A DNA stretch of 64,000 nt from the NCBI RefSeq assembly GCF_016469335.1, contig NZ_CP059888.1, positions 186,001-250,000 on the forward strand, given 5' to 3'. The translations under genes were made by a program, and so were the position numbers. Below are positions 10,289-20,173 of the stretch, piece after piece. The stretch's first letter is position 1. Every line of letters starts with the position of its first letter. The stretch comes from Flocculibacter collagenilyticus. Its GTDB lineage: Bacteria; Pseudomonadota; Gammaproteobacteria; Enterobacterales; Alteromonadaceae. The notes beneath the pieces are model-generated. The model did no database searches and was not told the DNA's origin. It saw only the letters and a program-made list of their open reading frames with translations.

Positions 10289-10930
10289 ATGAAAACGAAA
10301 GATAAGATAATTGAAGCCAGTATCACGTTGTTTAACCAATTAGGTGAACCCAACGTGACAACTAACCATATTGCAGCACATTTAAATATTAGCCCGGGCA
10401 ATTTGTATTATCACTTTCGTAATAAAGACGACATTATACGCTCAATTTTTAAGCTGTATGCACGCCATATGGAAACCCAGTTTGAGCCGGTGGCTGACAA
10501 AGCTCATATTTTGGATAACCTAAAAAAATACATGGATGCCGTGTTTGAATTAATGGGACGTTTTAGTTTTTTTTACGATAATTTACCCGTTATTTTGGCG
10601 CGCAGCCCCGCATTAAAAACCGACTACTTAAAAGTCCAAGAGCAAGTGTTAGTAAAAGTAGAGTCATTAGTGAATGGCTTAAAAAATGCTAATATTATCA
10701 ATATTGAAGATGATGATGTTACGCATTTCTCACATAACGTAAAGCAGACGGTGAGCTTTTGGATAAGCTACTTTAAAACGCAGTCTGACAATCCACAAGT
10801 TGGCCAACAAGAATTATATCAAGGCGTAACCCGCGTATTATTATTATTTAAACCTCATTTTAATCTTGAATATCGTTATGCGTACGACGAACTTGAAGCA
10901 CATTATCGCACTATGGCCGCTGAAAAATAA
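10289..10930 (+). CDS. TetR/AcrR family transcriptional regulator
   Basis: TetR-type repressor (213 aa). The N-terminal helix-turn-helix spans residues ~20-45 (V-T-T-N-H-I-A-A-H-L-N-I-S-P-G-N-L-Y-Y-H-F), with the strongly conserved L-Y-Y-H-F. The C-terminal ligand domain has no recognised effector type. It lies nine bases upstream of gmhA in the same direction and may be cotranscribed with the heptose genes, but its targets are unknown. An AGG site precedes the ATG. Confidence 0.85.
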   Translation: MKTKDKIIEASITLFNQLGEPNVTTNHIAAHLNISPGNLYYHFRNKDDIIRSIFKLYARHMETQFEPVADKAHILDNLKKYMDAVFELMGRFSFFYDNLPVILARSPALKTDYLKVQEQVLVKVESLVNGLKNANIINIEDDDVTHFSHNVKQTVSFWISYFKTQSDNPQVGQQELYQGVTRVLLLFKPHFNLEYRYAYDELEAHYRTMAAEK

Positions 10931-10939
10931 GGAACAACT

Positions 10940-11512
10940 ATGCAAGTATTAACTGACAGCTTTCAACGCAATTTAACTCAACATAAAGCGGTATTTGAAC
11001 AGCTTGAGCAACATCAAGCGCAATTATTAGAATTGGTTCAACAATGTAAAAAAGCGTTAGATAGCGGCGGTAAGTTACTATTTTTAGGCAATGGTGGTAG
11101 TGCCGCAGATAGTCAACATTTAGCGGCAGAATTTGTGGTACGCTTTAAAAAAGAGCGTAATGCTTTAGCTGCAATTGCGTTAACCACAGACAGCTCAATT
11201 TTAACCGCCAACTCAAATGACTATTCGTTCGATACCGTGTTTTCTCGCCAAGTAGAAGCCTTATGCCGTGAAAATGATGTTGTTATTGGTTTAACTACAT
11301 CAGGACAAAGCCCGAATGTAAATTTAGCACTGCAAGCTGCCAATGATCTTGGCGCCTTTAGCGTGGCATTTACGGGTAAAGACGGTGGCAAAGTAAAAGA
11401 TATTGCCGCGTTATCAATTATTATCCAGTCAGACGAAACGGCCCGCATTCAAGAAGCACATATGTTTTTTGGCCACTGGCTGTGCGAAGCTATTGATCTA
11501 TTACACGAATAA
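10940..11512 (+). CDS. gmhA: Phosphoheptose isomerase GmhA (SIS domain)
   Basis: Single SIS-domain protein (190 aa). It is assigned as sedoheptulose-7-phosphate isomerase, the first step of ADP-heptose synthesis, because it directly precedes hldE. The phosphosugar site L-F-L-G-N-G-G-S-A-A-D-S-Q-H (residues ~49-62) and the T-T-S-G-Q-S-P-N motif are clear. DiaA, the DnaA-binding homologue, has a very similar sequence and is the main alternative; the hldE and waaA context favours GmhA. A GGAA ribosome site is well placed. Confidence 0.85.
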   Translation: MQVLTDSFQRNLTQHKAVFEQLEQHQAQLLELVQQCKKALDSGGKLLFLGNGGSAADSQHLAAEFVVRFKKERNALAAIALTTDSSILTANSNDYSFDTVFSRQVEALCRENDVVIGLTTSGQSPNVNLALQAANDLGAFSVAFTGKDGGKVKDIAALSIIIQSDETARIQEAHMFFGHWLCEAIDLLHE

Positions 11513-11548
11513 TTTATCTAAACCAGCCATATACCAAGTGAGTCCTTA

Positions 11549-12994
11549 ATGCAGTTATCAGCGTTTAAACAATTATCAAAAAATAACATACTCGTGGTTG
11601 GTGATGTGATGCTAGACCGTTACTGGCACGGTGATTCGCAACGCATTTCACCTGAAGCGCCAGTTCCAGTGGTTAAAATATCGGCGTTAGAAGATAAAGT
11701 AGGTGGCGCAGCAAACGTTGCAAGAAATATCGCTCATTTAGACTCTCAAGTTACACTATTAGGCATTGTTGGTGACGATGAAAATGGGGAGCAATTAGCT
11801 AAATTACTCGAAACTGAAAATATTGATGCCCGCTTAATTCAACAGCAACAGCAGCCGACGATTGCGAAGCTTCGTGTCATTAGTCGCCATCAACAAGTAG
11901 TTAGATTGGACTTTGAACAAAGCTTCTCTGCGGATAACGCCAACAAATTAGAAACTGCATTTAATGCGATTGTTGATGAATATGACGTGATCATATTTTC
12001 TGATTACAACAAAGGTTCACTGCAAAATGTAACCAATATGATTGCAACTGCACGACAGCATGGTAAAACCGTGTTAGTTGACCCGAAAGCGAAAGACTTA
12101 AGCGTGTATGCAGGTGCGACAGTGATCACGCCAAACAAACACGAGTTTGTGTTGGCTGGTGGCGATACTGATACCGAGCAGTCAATTGCAGACAGCGCAC
12201 GTAAGATCATGCAGGCACATAATATTGACGCGATTTTGTTAACGCGTTCAGAGCAAGGCATGTCAGTACTTAGTGCGACGGAAAAAGTCGACATGCCAGC
12301 GCAAGTACTGGAAGTGTCAGACGTCACTGGCGCGGGAGATACTGTTATAGCAACGCTTGCCGTTATGATGGGCGCTGGTATGCCATTGGCAGATGCGGCA
12401 AAAGTCGCTAATTTAGCGGCTGGTATTGTTGTTGGTAAACTAGGTGCAGCTACTGTTAAACCTGAAGAGCTATTCGCGAAAGTGAACCAGCATTTATTTA
12501 AAGGTGCTGCAGAACATTATCAAACACCTTACGAAGACGTATTTAAGCACATTGAATTAGCACGCATGAGCGGTGAAAAGATTGTATTCACTAATGGCTG
12601 CTTTGATATTTTACATGCTGGCCATGTACGCTATTTAGAGCAAGCTAAAGCGCTCGGTCATCGCTTAGTCGTGGGGTTAAATAATGACGCTTCAATTTCA
12701 CGCTTAAAAGGCGAGTCGCGCCCTGTTAACCCATTAGCACAACGCGCAACGATATTAACCGCATTAGCTTCGGTAGATTGGGTGATCCCTTTTGGTGAAG
12801 AAGGTGACGACACACCACTGGAGTTGATTAAACGCGTAATGCCAGATATTTTGGTAAAAGGTGGCGATTACGAGGCGGAAAACATTGTTGGTGCCAAAGA
12901 AGTGTGGCATAACGGTGGTGAAGTTATCGTATTAGAGTTTGTTGAAGGTTGCTCAACCACTAATATCATTAAAAAAATTCAGCAAAATAAATAA
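11549..12994 (+). CDS. hldE: Bifunctional heptose-7-phosphate kinase / heptose-1-phosphate adenylyltransferase HldE
   Basis: Two-domain enzyme (481 aa, the usual length). The N-terminal ribokinase-like domain (residues ~1-320) phosphorylates heptose-7-phosphate at C1; its catalytic motif V-T-G-A-G-D-T is near residues 260-266. The C-terminal nucleotidyltransferase domain (from residue ~345) has [12 protein letters not shown] and transfers AMP to make ADP-heptose. Together with gmhA upstream and gmhB at 31641 the ADP-heptose pathway is present apart from the epimerase HldD, which is not in the window. Confidence 0.97.
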   Translation: MQLSAFKQLSKNNILVVGDVMLDRYWHGDSQRISPEAPVPVVKISALEDKVGGAANVARNIAHLDSQVTLLGIVGDDENGEQLAKLLETENIDARLIQQQQQPTIAKLRVISRHQQVVRLDFEQSFSADNANKLETAFNAIVDEYDVIIFSDYNKGSLQNVTNMIATARQHGKTVLVDPKAKDLSVYAGATVITPNKHEFVLAGGDTDTEQSIADSARKIMQAHNIDAILLTRSEQGMSVLSATEKVDMPAQVLEVSDVTGAGDTVIATLAVMMGAGMPLADAAKVANLAAGIVVGKLGAATVKPEELFAKVNQHLFKGAAEHYQTPYEDVFKHIELARMSGEKIVFTNGCFDILHAGHVRYLEQAKALGHRLVVGLNNDASISRLKGESRPVNPLAQRATILTALASVDWVIPFGEEGDDTPLELIKRVMPDILVKGGDYEAENIVGAKEVWHNGGEVIVLEFVEGCSTTNIIKKIQQNK

Positions 12995-13024
12995 TTCATT
13001 TAATTGACAGGGTAGGGCTTGTGT

Positions 13025-14509
13025 ATGTGGACTCGTTTAATGTACTCAATGACTTTTTACGCTTCCCTCCCTTTGATTTTTCTTTACTTCTTATGGCGAG
13101 GGATCAAGTCGCCTGATTACCGTGAAGGCTTTTCACAACGTTTAGGTCGTTACCAGCCACTTAACATCACTAAGCCAGTAATCCACTGCCATTGTGCATC
13201 ATTAGGCGAAGTAAAAGCAGCCTTACCGCTTATCAAGCAACTGTTAAAGTCTCATTCGCATTATCAAATGGTGGTGACTACAACAACGCCTACCGGTGCC
13301 GCTGAGCTTAAAAAGCAACTTGGCAACGCCATCATTCATCTTTACGCTCCGCTTGATACCCTTGGAGCATCCAAGCGATTTTGTAACGCAGTTAAACCAA
13401 CAATTAGTTTGATGGTAGAAGTGGAGCTATGGCCGAACTGGCTACACACCTTAAAGCAGCATGGCGCTAAGCTGTTGTTAATTAATGGCCGCTTATCACT
13501 TAATTCCTTTAATAAATATAAAAAGAATAAACGTTTAATGTTGCCGGTAATTCGTTGCTTTGACCGCATGATGATGCAATATCCGTTAGATGCGAAACGT
13601 TATATCGCATTAGGGGCGGATCAAGATAAAGTCACAGTGGCAGGCAATATCAAATTTGATTTAAGCGTTCCTGCAAAGCAAATGCGCCAAGGGCAAGTAA
13701 TTAAACAAACCCTAAAAAACAGACCCGTATGGATAGCAGCCAGCACTCATCCAAATGAACACGAACTAGCGCTCGCTATTCATAAAAAAGTGCTCAAAAC
13801 TTTACCCAAAGCCCTGCTTATTTTAACGCCTCGTCATCCAGAGCAGTTTACGGTAGCACGACAGCATATTGAAAAAAGTGGATTTAAATATTTGCAGCGC
13901 AGTGCGATGCAACCTGAAGTAGCTGAGCAAATAGATGAAACAGAGTTAAGTCATCAATCAGTAACAGAAGAATTATCAGAAAATCAAACTGCTACAGAAG
14001 GCGTGTTATTAGATGAACACAGCGACTTGGCTACTAATGGTGATGATATATTACCAAACACCGATGAACCGACCGATGAACCGCTTGCGGAACCCTCAGA
14101 TCAAAGCATTAACGAAAGCGAGCCAGTAAATATTCCTATTACCACCAATGTTTTATTGGGCGACACCATGGGCGAAATGTTTACGTTAATGCGCTGCGCA
14201 GACGTGGCGTTTGTTGGTGGCAGTTGGGCGAAAAAGGGAGGTCATAACCCACTTGAGCCCGCCGCCTTGGGTGTACCAGTGATGATGGGACCTCATATAG
14301 ACAATATTAAAGATATTGCAAAAGACCTAGTTCAACATAAAGCGATGCGTCAATTCGCTAACCCTGAACAAGCTTACCAAATTTTAATGACATGGCTACA
14401 GCAGCCTAAGAAACATAGAATGTCGTCTCAGGCGTGCATTAATATCATGTCTGCCAGCAAAGGCGGTCTCGCCAACAACTACCATGCTGTGTTGGCGCAC
14501 TTGAAGTAG
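13025..14509 (+). CDS. waaA: Kdo transferase WaaA with an acidic insertion
   Basis: 3-deoxy-D-manno-octulosonic acid transferase, a GT30 membrane-associated enzyme that attaches Kdo to lipid A precursor. The N-terminal membrane anchor, the S-L-G-E-V catalytic motif (residues ~60-65) and the C-terminal L-G-D-T-M-G-E and G-G-H-N-P-L-E-P motifs are intact. At 494 aa it is ~70 residues longer than the E. coli enzyme. The extra sequence lies at residues ~293-373, rich in D, E, T, S, Q and N, and replaces a short linker before L-G-D-T-M-G-E. The ATG at 13025 is preferred to the TTG at 13019 because AGGG lies seven bases upstream. The kdkA gene at 29541 suggests a single phosphorylated Kdo. Confidence 0.95.
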   Translation: MWTRLMYSMTFYASLPLIFLYFLWRGIKSPDYREGFSQRLGRYQPLNITKPVIHCHCASLGEVKAALPLIKQLLKSHSHYQMVVTTTTPTGAAELKKQLGNAIIHLYAPLDTLGASKRFCNAVKPTISLMVEVELWPNWLHTLKQHGAKLLLINGRLSLNSFNKYKKNKRLMLPVIRCFDRMMMQYPLDAKRYIALGADQDKVTVAGNIKFDLSVPAKQMRQGQVIKQTLKNRPVWIAASTHPNEHELALAIHKKVLKTLPKALLILTPRHPEQFTVARQHIEKSGFKYLQRSAMQPEVAEQIDETELSHQSVTEELSENQTATEGVLLDEHSDLATNGDDILPNTDEPTDEPLAEPSDQSINESEPVNIPITTNVLLGDTMGEMFTLMRCADVAFVGGSWAKKGGHNPLEPAALGVPVMMGPHIDNIKDIAKDLVQHKAMRQFANPEQAYQILMTWLQQPKKHRMSSQACINIMSASKGGLANNYHAVLAHLK

Positions 14510-14511
14510 CC

Positions 14512-17500
14512 TTAAGGCTTCAATTTTCCGACTGCTTGGCCTCTGTCTTTAAACATTAAGCGTTCGATATTAATTAAGGTATCTACACCTTCGTCGCCTT
14601 CGATGGCTTCGACAGTGACGACACCGTTTTCAATACTAATAGAGTACTTGTCGAAATTGAGTTTATACACGGCTGTGTCATTGCCTGGGCCGCCATCAAT
14701 TTTATCGTTACCGGCAGAGCCCATGATCACATCATCGCTAGCACTACCTGTAATTTCGTCGCTACCTGCACCGCCATCAATTAGCTCTATATTTTTAAGC
14801 TGAGTATTACTAAAGTCGTATACCTGTTTATTATTCTGGCCTTGGATAATGTCGTAGCCTTCGCCACCGTCTATCGCTTCAACTTCTTGTACAATGGTGA
14901 GGCCAATAAAATTATCTTCTTTATTACCAATAATTTGATCGAAACCTGGGCCACCTTCTACGTGATCATATTTATCGTTATCACCCAAATATTTGATAAT
15001 ATCGTCGCCTTCACCCCCTTTTATGCTATCTTCATGCTCGCCGCCAACAATCACGTCATCCCCGGAAGAGCCGGTAATGATGTCGGCCCCACCTTTACCA
15101 TAAATGGTAAACCCTTCAGTTCGTAGTCTGAGATCATAATTATCACGATAATCTGAGCCAACAATTGTTCCGTTTGGTAGTACATCAATCGTGATAGTGC
15201 TGCTGTGTTTCGCTTGCAGGTTATCTTCAATCTCATAAGTAATCTCATCAGTACCGATAAAGCTTTCAGGTGCGGTGTAAATAAACTTATCGTTTTGCAT
15301 TTCGATACGGCCACTCATTGGGTTATTAACCGCTATCACAGTTAACTGCCTTCTTTCTGGATCGTAGTCATTTTCTAAGATCTGATTAAAAGTAATTTCT
15401 AGTGGAGACGTTTCAAAAACTTCAAATACATCTGGACTCGCTACAGGTGCTTTATTTGGAGGAAGCACGTTGACTGTTAGAGTCGCTTCAGAGCGATTTC
15501 CTTTATTGTCTTCAATAATATATTTAACACTGGCTTCACCCATAAACTCAAACTCAGGTGAAAAGTCTACAGTGCCATCAGGTGAGAATGTGGCCGAGCC
15601 ATTTTTCATTTCAATCAAGTCAATAAGCGTTAATGGATCACCCTGAAGGTCTGAGTCGTTTTCGAGAACATTGATTGAAATATCGATGTTTACTTCCGTG
15701 TCTTTTGAGTCATTCACGGCAATTGGTGCTTCTGGCAGGGTTGTGTCTAGTGTTGCCCCATACTCTGGCATTGACTCGTTAAGCTCCAGCGCTCCTATAT
15801 CTGGACTCGCACCACTATAATTAAATGCGATTTGAGGCACCCGCTTTCCTTTATCGACTAAATTAGAATTTTCTGAGATTTGCAAAGGCGTAGCAAGAGG
15901 ATCTCGATACTCATTAAATGTCCCTGTTTTAATGTTCGGTTGGTAGTTTTTGAATACGGTTTCAGCGTTGACTTTAATGTCATTATTACCTAACGGCGTG
16001 TTGTCTTTCCATTCTTGAAAGCTTTTGGCAAACACTGAACCAGTCTTTAATTTAAATGAGAACTTGCCGTCGGCACTCCATGCATTATTATCAAAGTCAA
16101 CGAGCGAGTGGGTGGATGAGTTCAGTAAAATATAGTCTGTTCGTGTTTCATCACTGACAAACAAGTTATTGTTAAGGTTAAGTAGTTTGATGTCACCCGA
16201 TGCATTTTTCCAAGCATAACCGCCACCCCGTTCAATGTTCGAAAACCATTTTACAACGGTGTTATTAACTATATACATACCGCTTGGTCCGTCTTGTTCC
16301 GGTTTAATTTTAAACGGTCCTCTCGCAGGGTTAAGGATAATATTTTTAAATGCGTACGCTGGTCCGCCCCATACAGGCTGGAAGCTTAACGCATTTGCGC
16401 TGTTAGCAATCATATTGTGATGTGCAGCTACGTTTCTGAGCGTAAAGTCGAATTCAATACCGTCATCACCTCCCCATTTAATAAGATTGTGATGCATATT
16501 GATGACATAGTTAGCAATGTTGGTATTCCAATGCAAGCCAAGTGAATCACCGAAGCCTGATAGTGTGTTGTGAGCCACTTCAATACTGTTACCAGTCACA
16601 ACGATACCTTCCATATCCCACGTTTCAGAACTAACATTGCCAAATAGGTTGCTTCCCTCTAAAACGTTGTGCGCAATATACAAATTTCGCTGGCCTAATT
16701 TAGCGCTTATACCAACCAAATTATTAAAGATATAATTGCTGTAAATACTGACGCCAGTTGTGTTTGCATCAAACTTTATTGCAGTCTTTGCATTAGTAAC
16801 GGAAACACTTGATATATGAATGTGATCAGCCATTAAGCGAAAACCGTAATGATTTCCTTGTGCATCAATAACGGTGGCCGCAGCACCTGTACCTACAATT
16901 TTGATAGGCTCTGATTTGGTTCCGCTTTTTTTAATTTCAAATGTTCCTTGGTAGATACCAGGCAGTAACCGTATTGTTAGGCCTGGCTTAGCATTACCGA
17001 GTGCGCTATTAAGTTCAGACGGGCTGGACACAGTAACAATGTCACCTCCTAAATTCGCCTCTGGCGTATTGGCAGTGGTAAATGATGCAGTTGTTTGTGA
17101 ATAGCCGACTACGCCATCAGGATCATTCAAGTTTAATTCAACCGCATATTGCGTGCCGGGCTCTAGCCCAGTAATGATGGTGGAAAAGCCTTCACCAGAA
17201 ATTCCGTTATTATTTTTAGTATTCCTTACAAATTCAGGTCTCATTCTATGTAACTGAGGGCCTGCACTCCAATTTGCATCAACGGTGCGCTTATAACGTA
17301 AAGAAACGGTTGAGTTATAGTTTCTATCGCTTGGTTCAATAGGCAAGAAAAAGGCGGCAGCTGTTTGTGTTACACCGTCATTCTGTAGTGGCAATGGTCT
17401 TAATTTTTTCGCACTGTCTGTAGAGCCTGATGGTTTCCACGCCCACATACCATCAGTGCCTTGACCATCACCGCCATTTTGCAGCCCAACAAAAATATCG

Positions 17501-18576
17501 TTCTTTTTAACATACACAAATTTTTCGAATACTTTACCAACACCATGGCCACTCAAAGATGGGCGCTCTGGGCTGTCATCGTTCCAAATTACATCGTACT
17601 GCTTAGTGTTTGGATCCCATGTGATAATTTGTGGGCCACCATTCCAAATATAAAACTTACCATCCACAGGTCTGTAATTGTATGATGCTTGGCGATAATC
17701 AAGCTCGAAATTAAGCTCTTCAAGAGAGGGGTGGTCAGTGACTTTTGTTGCTGAAACAGTTGGGCTTTCAGCCGTTCCGCCAAAAGTGATTTTATAAATA
17801 CTTTTTTGGTGAGCGCTATAAATGGCGCCTGTTTCTGGGTGCATAAATACACTGCCGACGCCAGACGCGTTTAAGCCATCAACCCTGCCTAAGTACTGTA
17901 CAGTACCGTTGTAATCATACAAAAAGCCTCTGAATCCCTCATTAATGGCATGCTCTAATAGAAATACCTTTTGCATACTAGGCACATTGATACATTTAGG
18001 GTAATTAGGGTTTGCAAATGCAGGTAATTTTCTCCAGGTTTTAGTTTCGATAGAGAACTCCCACATCGCAGCGTCTTCAGGTGTGTGAGAAGGCGTGCCG
18101 TCGCCACCATAACCATGCCTGGATGCTACCCAAATGGATTGGGTATCACGATTCCAAATAAAGCAGTCATGGGTATGAGAAGAAATAGGTGAACTTTCAG
18201 GAACGTAAACCGTTTTTCCTTGTACTTGTGAATGAGGCTCAGGCTTGGTTAGTGGTGCAGGCTCGGTGACTCTCGCCCAAGTCAATGTATTTAAATCATA
18301 ACTGTAGATTTCATTCCCGCCGTAATCAGAGTGACCTCCGCCAAAGAAATACATGATATTTTTGTCCGGATCATATGCTGCGGTTGTCCACGCTCTAAAC
18401 ACAGCGTCTGGACCAATTCCCCCCCAGAAATCATAACTGTTGGTTTCAGATATGATTTGATCATGCTCGGCTCTAGAAATAGCGACATCAGCAAATGTAT
18501 TTTCACTGTCAAGTTTTGTCCACCCTGGATTAGTAAGAGAAGAAATTGAAAGCAAAGAAGCAAAAAGGATATTCAT
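14512..18576 (-). CDS. Giant secreted protein: Kelch-like, Fn3-like, beta-helix, Ig-like and RTX domains
   Basis: A 1354-aa predicted extracellular protein. In order: a short signal-like N terminus (M-N-I-L-F-A-S-L-L-S-I-S-S-L); a galactose-oxidase/Kelch-like propeller (~30-400, with F-F-G-G-G-H-S-D-Y-G-G); an Fn3-like domain (~410-505); a right-handed beta-helix of the pectate-lyase/carbohydrate-sulfatase style (~510-900); two Ig/cadherin-like modules with V-N-V-L-E-N-D-S-D (~950-1135); RTX calcium-binding nonapeptides such as G-S-A-G-N-D-K-I-D-G-G-P-G-N-D (~1150-1310); and a tail ending like type I secretion substrates (D-T-L-I-N-I-E-R-L-M-F). The start at 18576 is chosen over 18615 because of the signal-like segment and a GAG site. 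Binding or cutting a polysaccharide is likely; the exact activity is unknown. Confidence 0.8.
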   Translation of the reverse strand: MNILFASLLSISSLTNPGWTKLDSENTFADVAISRAEHDQIISETNSYDFWGGIGPDAVFRAWTTAAYDPDKNIMYFFGGGHSDYGGNEIYSYDLNTLTWARVTEPAPLTKPEPHSQVQGKTVYVPESSPISSHTHDCFIWNRDTQSIWVASRHGYGGDGTPSHTPEDAAMWEFSIETKTWRKLPAFANPNYPKCINVPSMQKVFLLEHAINEGFRGFLYDYNGTVQYLGRVDGLNASGVGSVFMHPETGAIYSAHQKSIYKITFGGTAESPTVSATKVTDHPSLEELNFELDYRQASYNYRPVDGKFYIWNGGPQIITWDPNTKQYDVIWNDDSPERPSLSGHGVGKVFEKFVYVKKNDIFVGLQNGGDGQGTDGMWAWKPSGSTDSAKKLRPLPLQNDGVTQTAAAFFLPIEPSDRNYNSTVSLRYKRTVDANWSAGPQLHRMRPEFVRNTKNNNGISGEGFSTIITGLEPGTQYAVELNLNDPDGVVGYSQTTASFTTANTPEANLGGDIVTVSSPSELNSALGNAKPGLTIRLLPGIYQGTFEIKKSGTKSEPIKIVGTGAAATVIDAQGNHYGFRLMADHIHISSVSVTNAKTAIKFDANTTGVSIYSNYIFNNLVGISAKLGQRNLYIAHNVLEGSNLFGNVSSETWDMEGIVVTGNSIEVAHNTLSGFGDSLGLHWNTNIANYVINMHHNLIKWGGDDGIEFDFTLRNVAAHHNMIANSANALSFQPVWGGPAYAFKNIILNPARGPFKIKPEQDGPSGMYIVNNTVVKWFSNIERGGGYAWKNASGDIKLLNLNNNLFVSDETRTDYILLNSSTHSLVDFDNNAWSADGKFSFKLKTGSVFAKSFQEWKDNTPLGNNDIKVNAETVFKNYQPNIKTGTFNEYRDPLATPLQISENSNLVDKGKRVPQIAFNYSGASPDIGALELNESMPEYGATLDTTLPEAPIAVNDSKDTEVNIDISINVLENDSDLQGDPLTLIDLIEMKNGSATFSPDGTVDFSPEFEFMGEASVKYIIEDNKGNRSEATLTVNVLPPNKAPVASPDVFEVFETSPLEITFNQILENDYDPERRQLTVIAVNNPMSGRIEMQNDKFIYTAPESFIGTDEITYEIEDNLQAKHSSTITIDVLPNGTIVGSDYRDNYDLRLRTEGFTIYGKGGADIITGSSGDDVIVGGEHEDSIKGGEGDDIIKYLGDNDKYDHVEGGPGFDQIIGNKEDNFIGLTIVQEVEAIDGGEGYDIIQGQNNKQVYDFSNTQLKNIELIDGGAGSDEITGSASDDVIMGSAGNDKIDGGPGNDTAVYKLNFDKYSISIENGVVTVEAIEGDEGVDTLINIERLMFKDRGQAVGKLKP

Positions 18577-18845
18577 AATGTACTCGCGCTTATGAGCAAG
18601 GCAAAGCCCTGACATTGAAGAATGTGGATTACTAAATTATAGCTAATAAAAGATAAAATGATAAAAGTGGTGGCGAAAGAACTGTATTTTGTAGCAATAA
18701 GGTATGCAATTAAGTGCTATCAGCTATTTTATGCTAAGTGACAAGTAAATGAAGAGTGATGATAATCGTTTCATTATGCAGATAGATTAGTTACCATGCA
18801 GGTTCGTCTCACTTATCTTTAATCATAACAACAAGTAAGTTAATT

Positions 18846-20120
18846 ATGAAGAAGCCTGGTTCTGTACTTTACGTGGCCTACCACTATCCGCCCATTTTAG
18901 TAAGTAGTGGAGTGCATCGAACACTTGCTTTTACTCGCCACCTTGCCAATGCTGGTTGGGATGTAACGGTATTAACAGCCTCGGTTAAAGGATATGACAA
19001 TTGGTCTGAAAAACAGTTTTCTCTTATTCCAAATGACATTAATGTGATTCGTGCTTTTTGCAGAAATACTGCGAAAAGCTTTAGCCTTTTTGGTAAATAC
19101 AGTTATTGGATGGCACTACCTGATAACTGGCAAAGCTGGATAGTAGGTGGTGTGATTTCTGGCTTGAATCATATTCGAAAAAATAAACCAGATGTCATCG
19201 TCAGTACTTATCCCTTAGCGTCGGCAATGATCATTGGCTATATTCTTCATAAATTAACAGGAATACCTTGGGTGGCTGATTTTCGTGATCCCATGGCGCA
19301 AGAAAATTACCCTACTGATAAGCGCAAGAAAAAAATATTCCAATGGATAGAAAGTAAAATTATAAAACACTGCTCGTGTGCTTTTGTCACTGCACCCGGC
19401 GCGAAAGTGTTTTATGAAAACAAGTACCCACATGTTCCATCAGACTTCTGGAACGTAATTCCTAACGGCTACGATCATGAGTTAATGCAATTATTTAACG
19501 TTATTGCAGACGAGCACAGTAGTGATAAAAAAACCAGCGAAAGTGATGTTGCTAAAAAAATTACAATGCTACATAGCGGCGTGATTTATCCAAATGAACG
19601 TGACCCTTCTTTTTTATTCAAAGCAATCGCTAATTTACGAGCGCGAAGCCTCATCGACAAAGACAATTTCGAACTTAAATTAAGAGCGCCTGGCAATGAA
19701 AAGCTGATTCAAAACTTGGTAGATAAGGCAGGAGTTGATGAGTTGGTGTCGGTGTTATCACCCATTGATTATCAAAGTGCATTGACTGAGATGATGGAGT
19801 CGGATGTGTTGTTAGTGATGCAGGCTGATAATTGCGACTACCAAATTCCCGCGAAAACCTATGAATATATTTGTATGAAGAAGCCTATTTTAGGGCTAAC
19901 ATCAGAGCGTGGCGACACAGGCAAACTTTTGCTGCAAACAGGCCATGCGATGTTAGCTCCGCTGACAAATACAGATAAAATTCAGCAACGCTTAGAAGAA
20001 CTATTGATAAGTGTAAAACAAAGTCAATTTAAGTTCTTAGAAAACAATGAAATATATAAATATTCCAGACAGTATCATGCAGGAATATTTCACGAACAAC
20101 TGACTCAAATAGTTGAATAA
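18846..20120 (+). CDS. Glycosyltransferase family 4
   Basis: GT-B fold glycosyltransferase (424 aa). The N-terminal Rossmann half begins with S-V-L-Y-V-A-Y-H-Y-P-P and contains W-V-A-D-F-R-D-P-M near residue 140, both typical of the WbuB-like/WcaI-like GT4 subgroup. The C-terminal nucleotide-sugar half contains I-P-A-K-T-Y-E-Y near residue 337, the GT4 E-x7-E-like region. It opens a ten-gene same-strand run that ends with a sulfotransferase at 29458. Donor and acceptor sugars cannot be told from sequence. Confidence 0.87.
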   Translation: MKKPGSVLYVAYHYPPILVSSGVHRTLAFTRHLANAGWDVTVLTASVKGYDNWSEKQFSLIPNDINVIRAFCRNTAKSFSLFGKYSYWMALPDNWQSWIVGGVISGLNHIRKNKPDVIVSTYPLASAMIIGYILHKLTGIPWVADFRDPMAQENYPTDKRKKKIFQWIESKIIKHCSCAFVTAPGAKVFYENKYPHVPSDFWNVIPNGYDHELMQLFNVIADEHSSDKKTSESDVAKKITMLHSGVIYPNERDPSFLFKAIANLRARSLIDKDNFELKLRAPGNEKLIQNLVDKAGVDELVSVLSPIDYQSALTEMMESDVLLVMQADNCDYQIPAKTYEYICMKKPILGLTSERGDTGKLLLQTGHAMLAPLTNTDKIQQRLEELLISVKQSQFKFLENNEIYKYSRQYHAGIFHEQLTQIVE

Positions 20121-20173
20121 GAATTACTGACTAGTGAAGTGTTCACCGGAAGAGAACGAAGATTGTACGGATT

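Noticed and set aside
14507-14524. AGCCTTAAGGCT palindrome between waaA and the giant protein gene
   Set aside because: The stem has almost no loop and only a short T stretch, so a real terminator is not supported.
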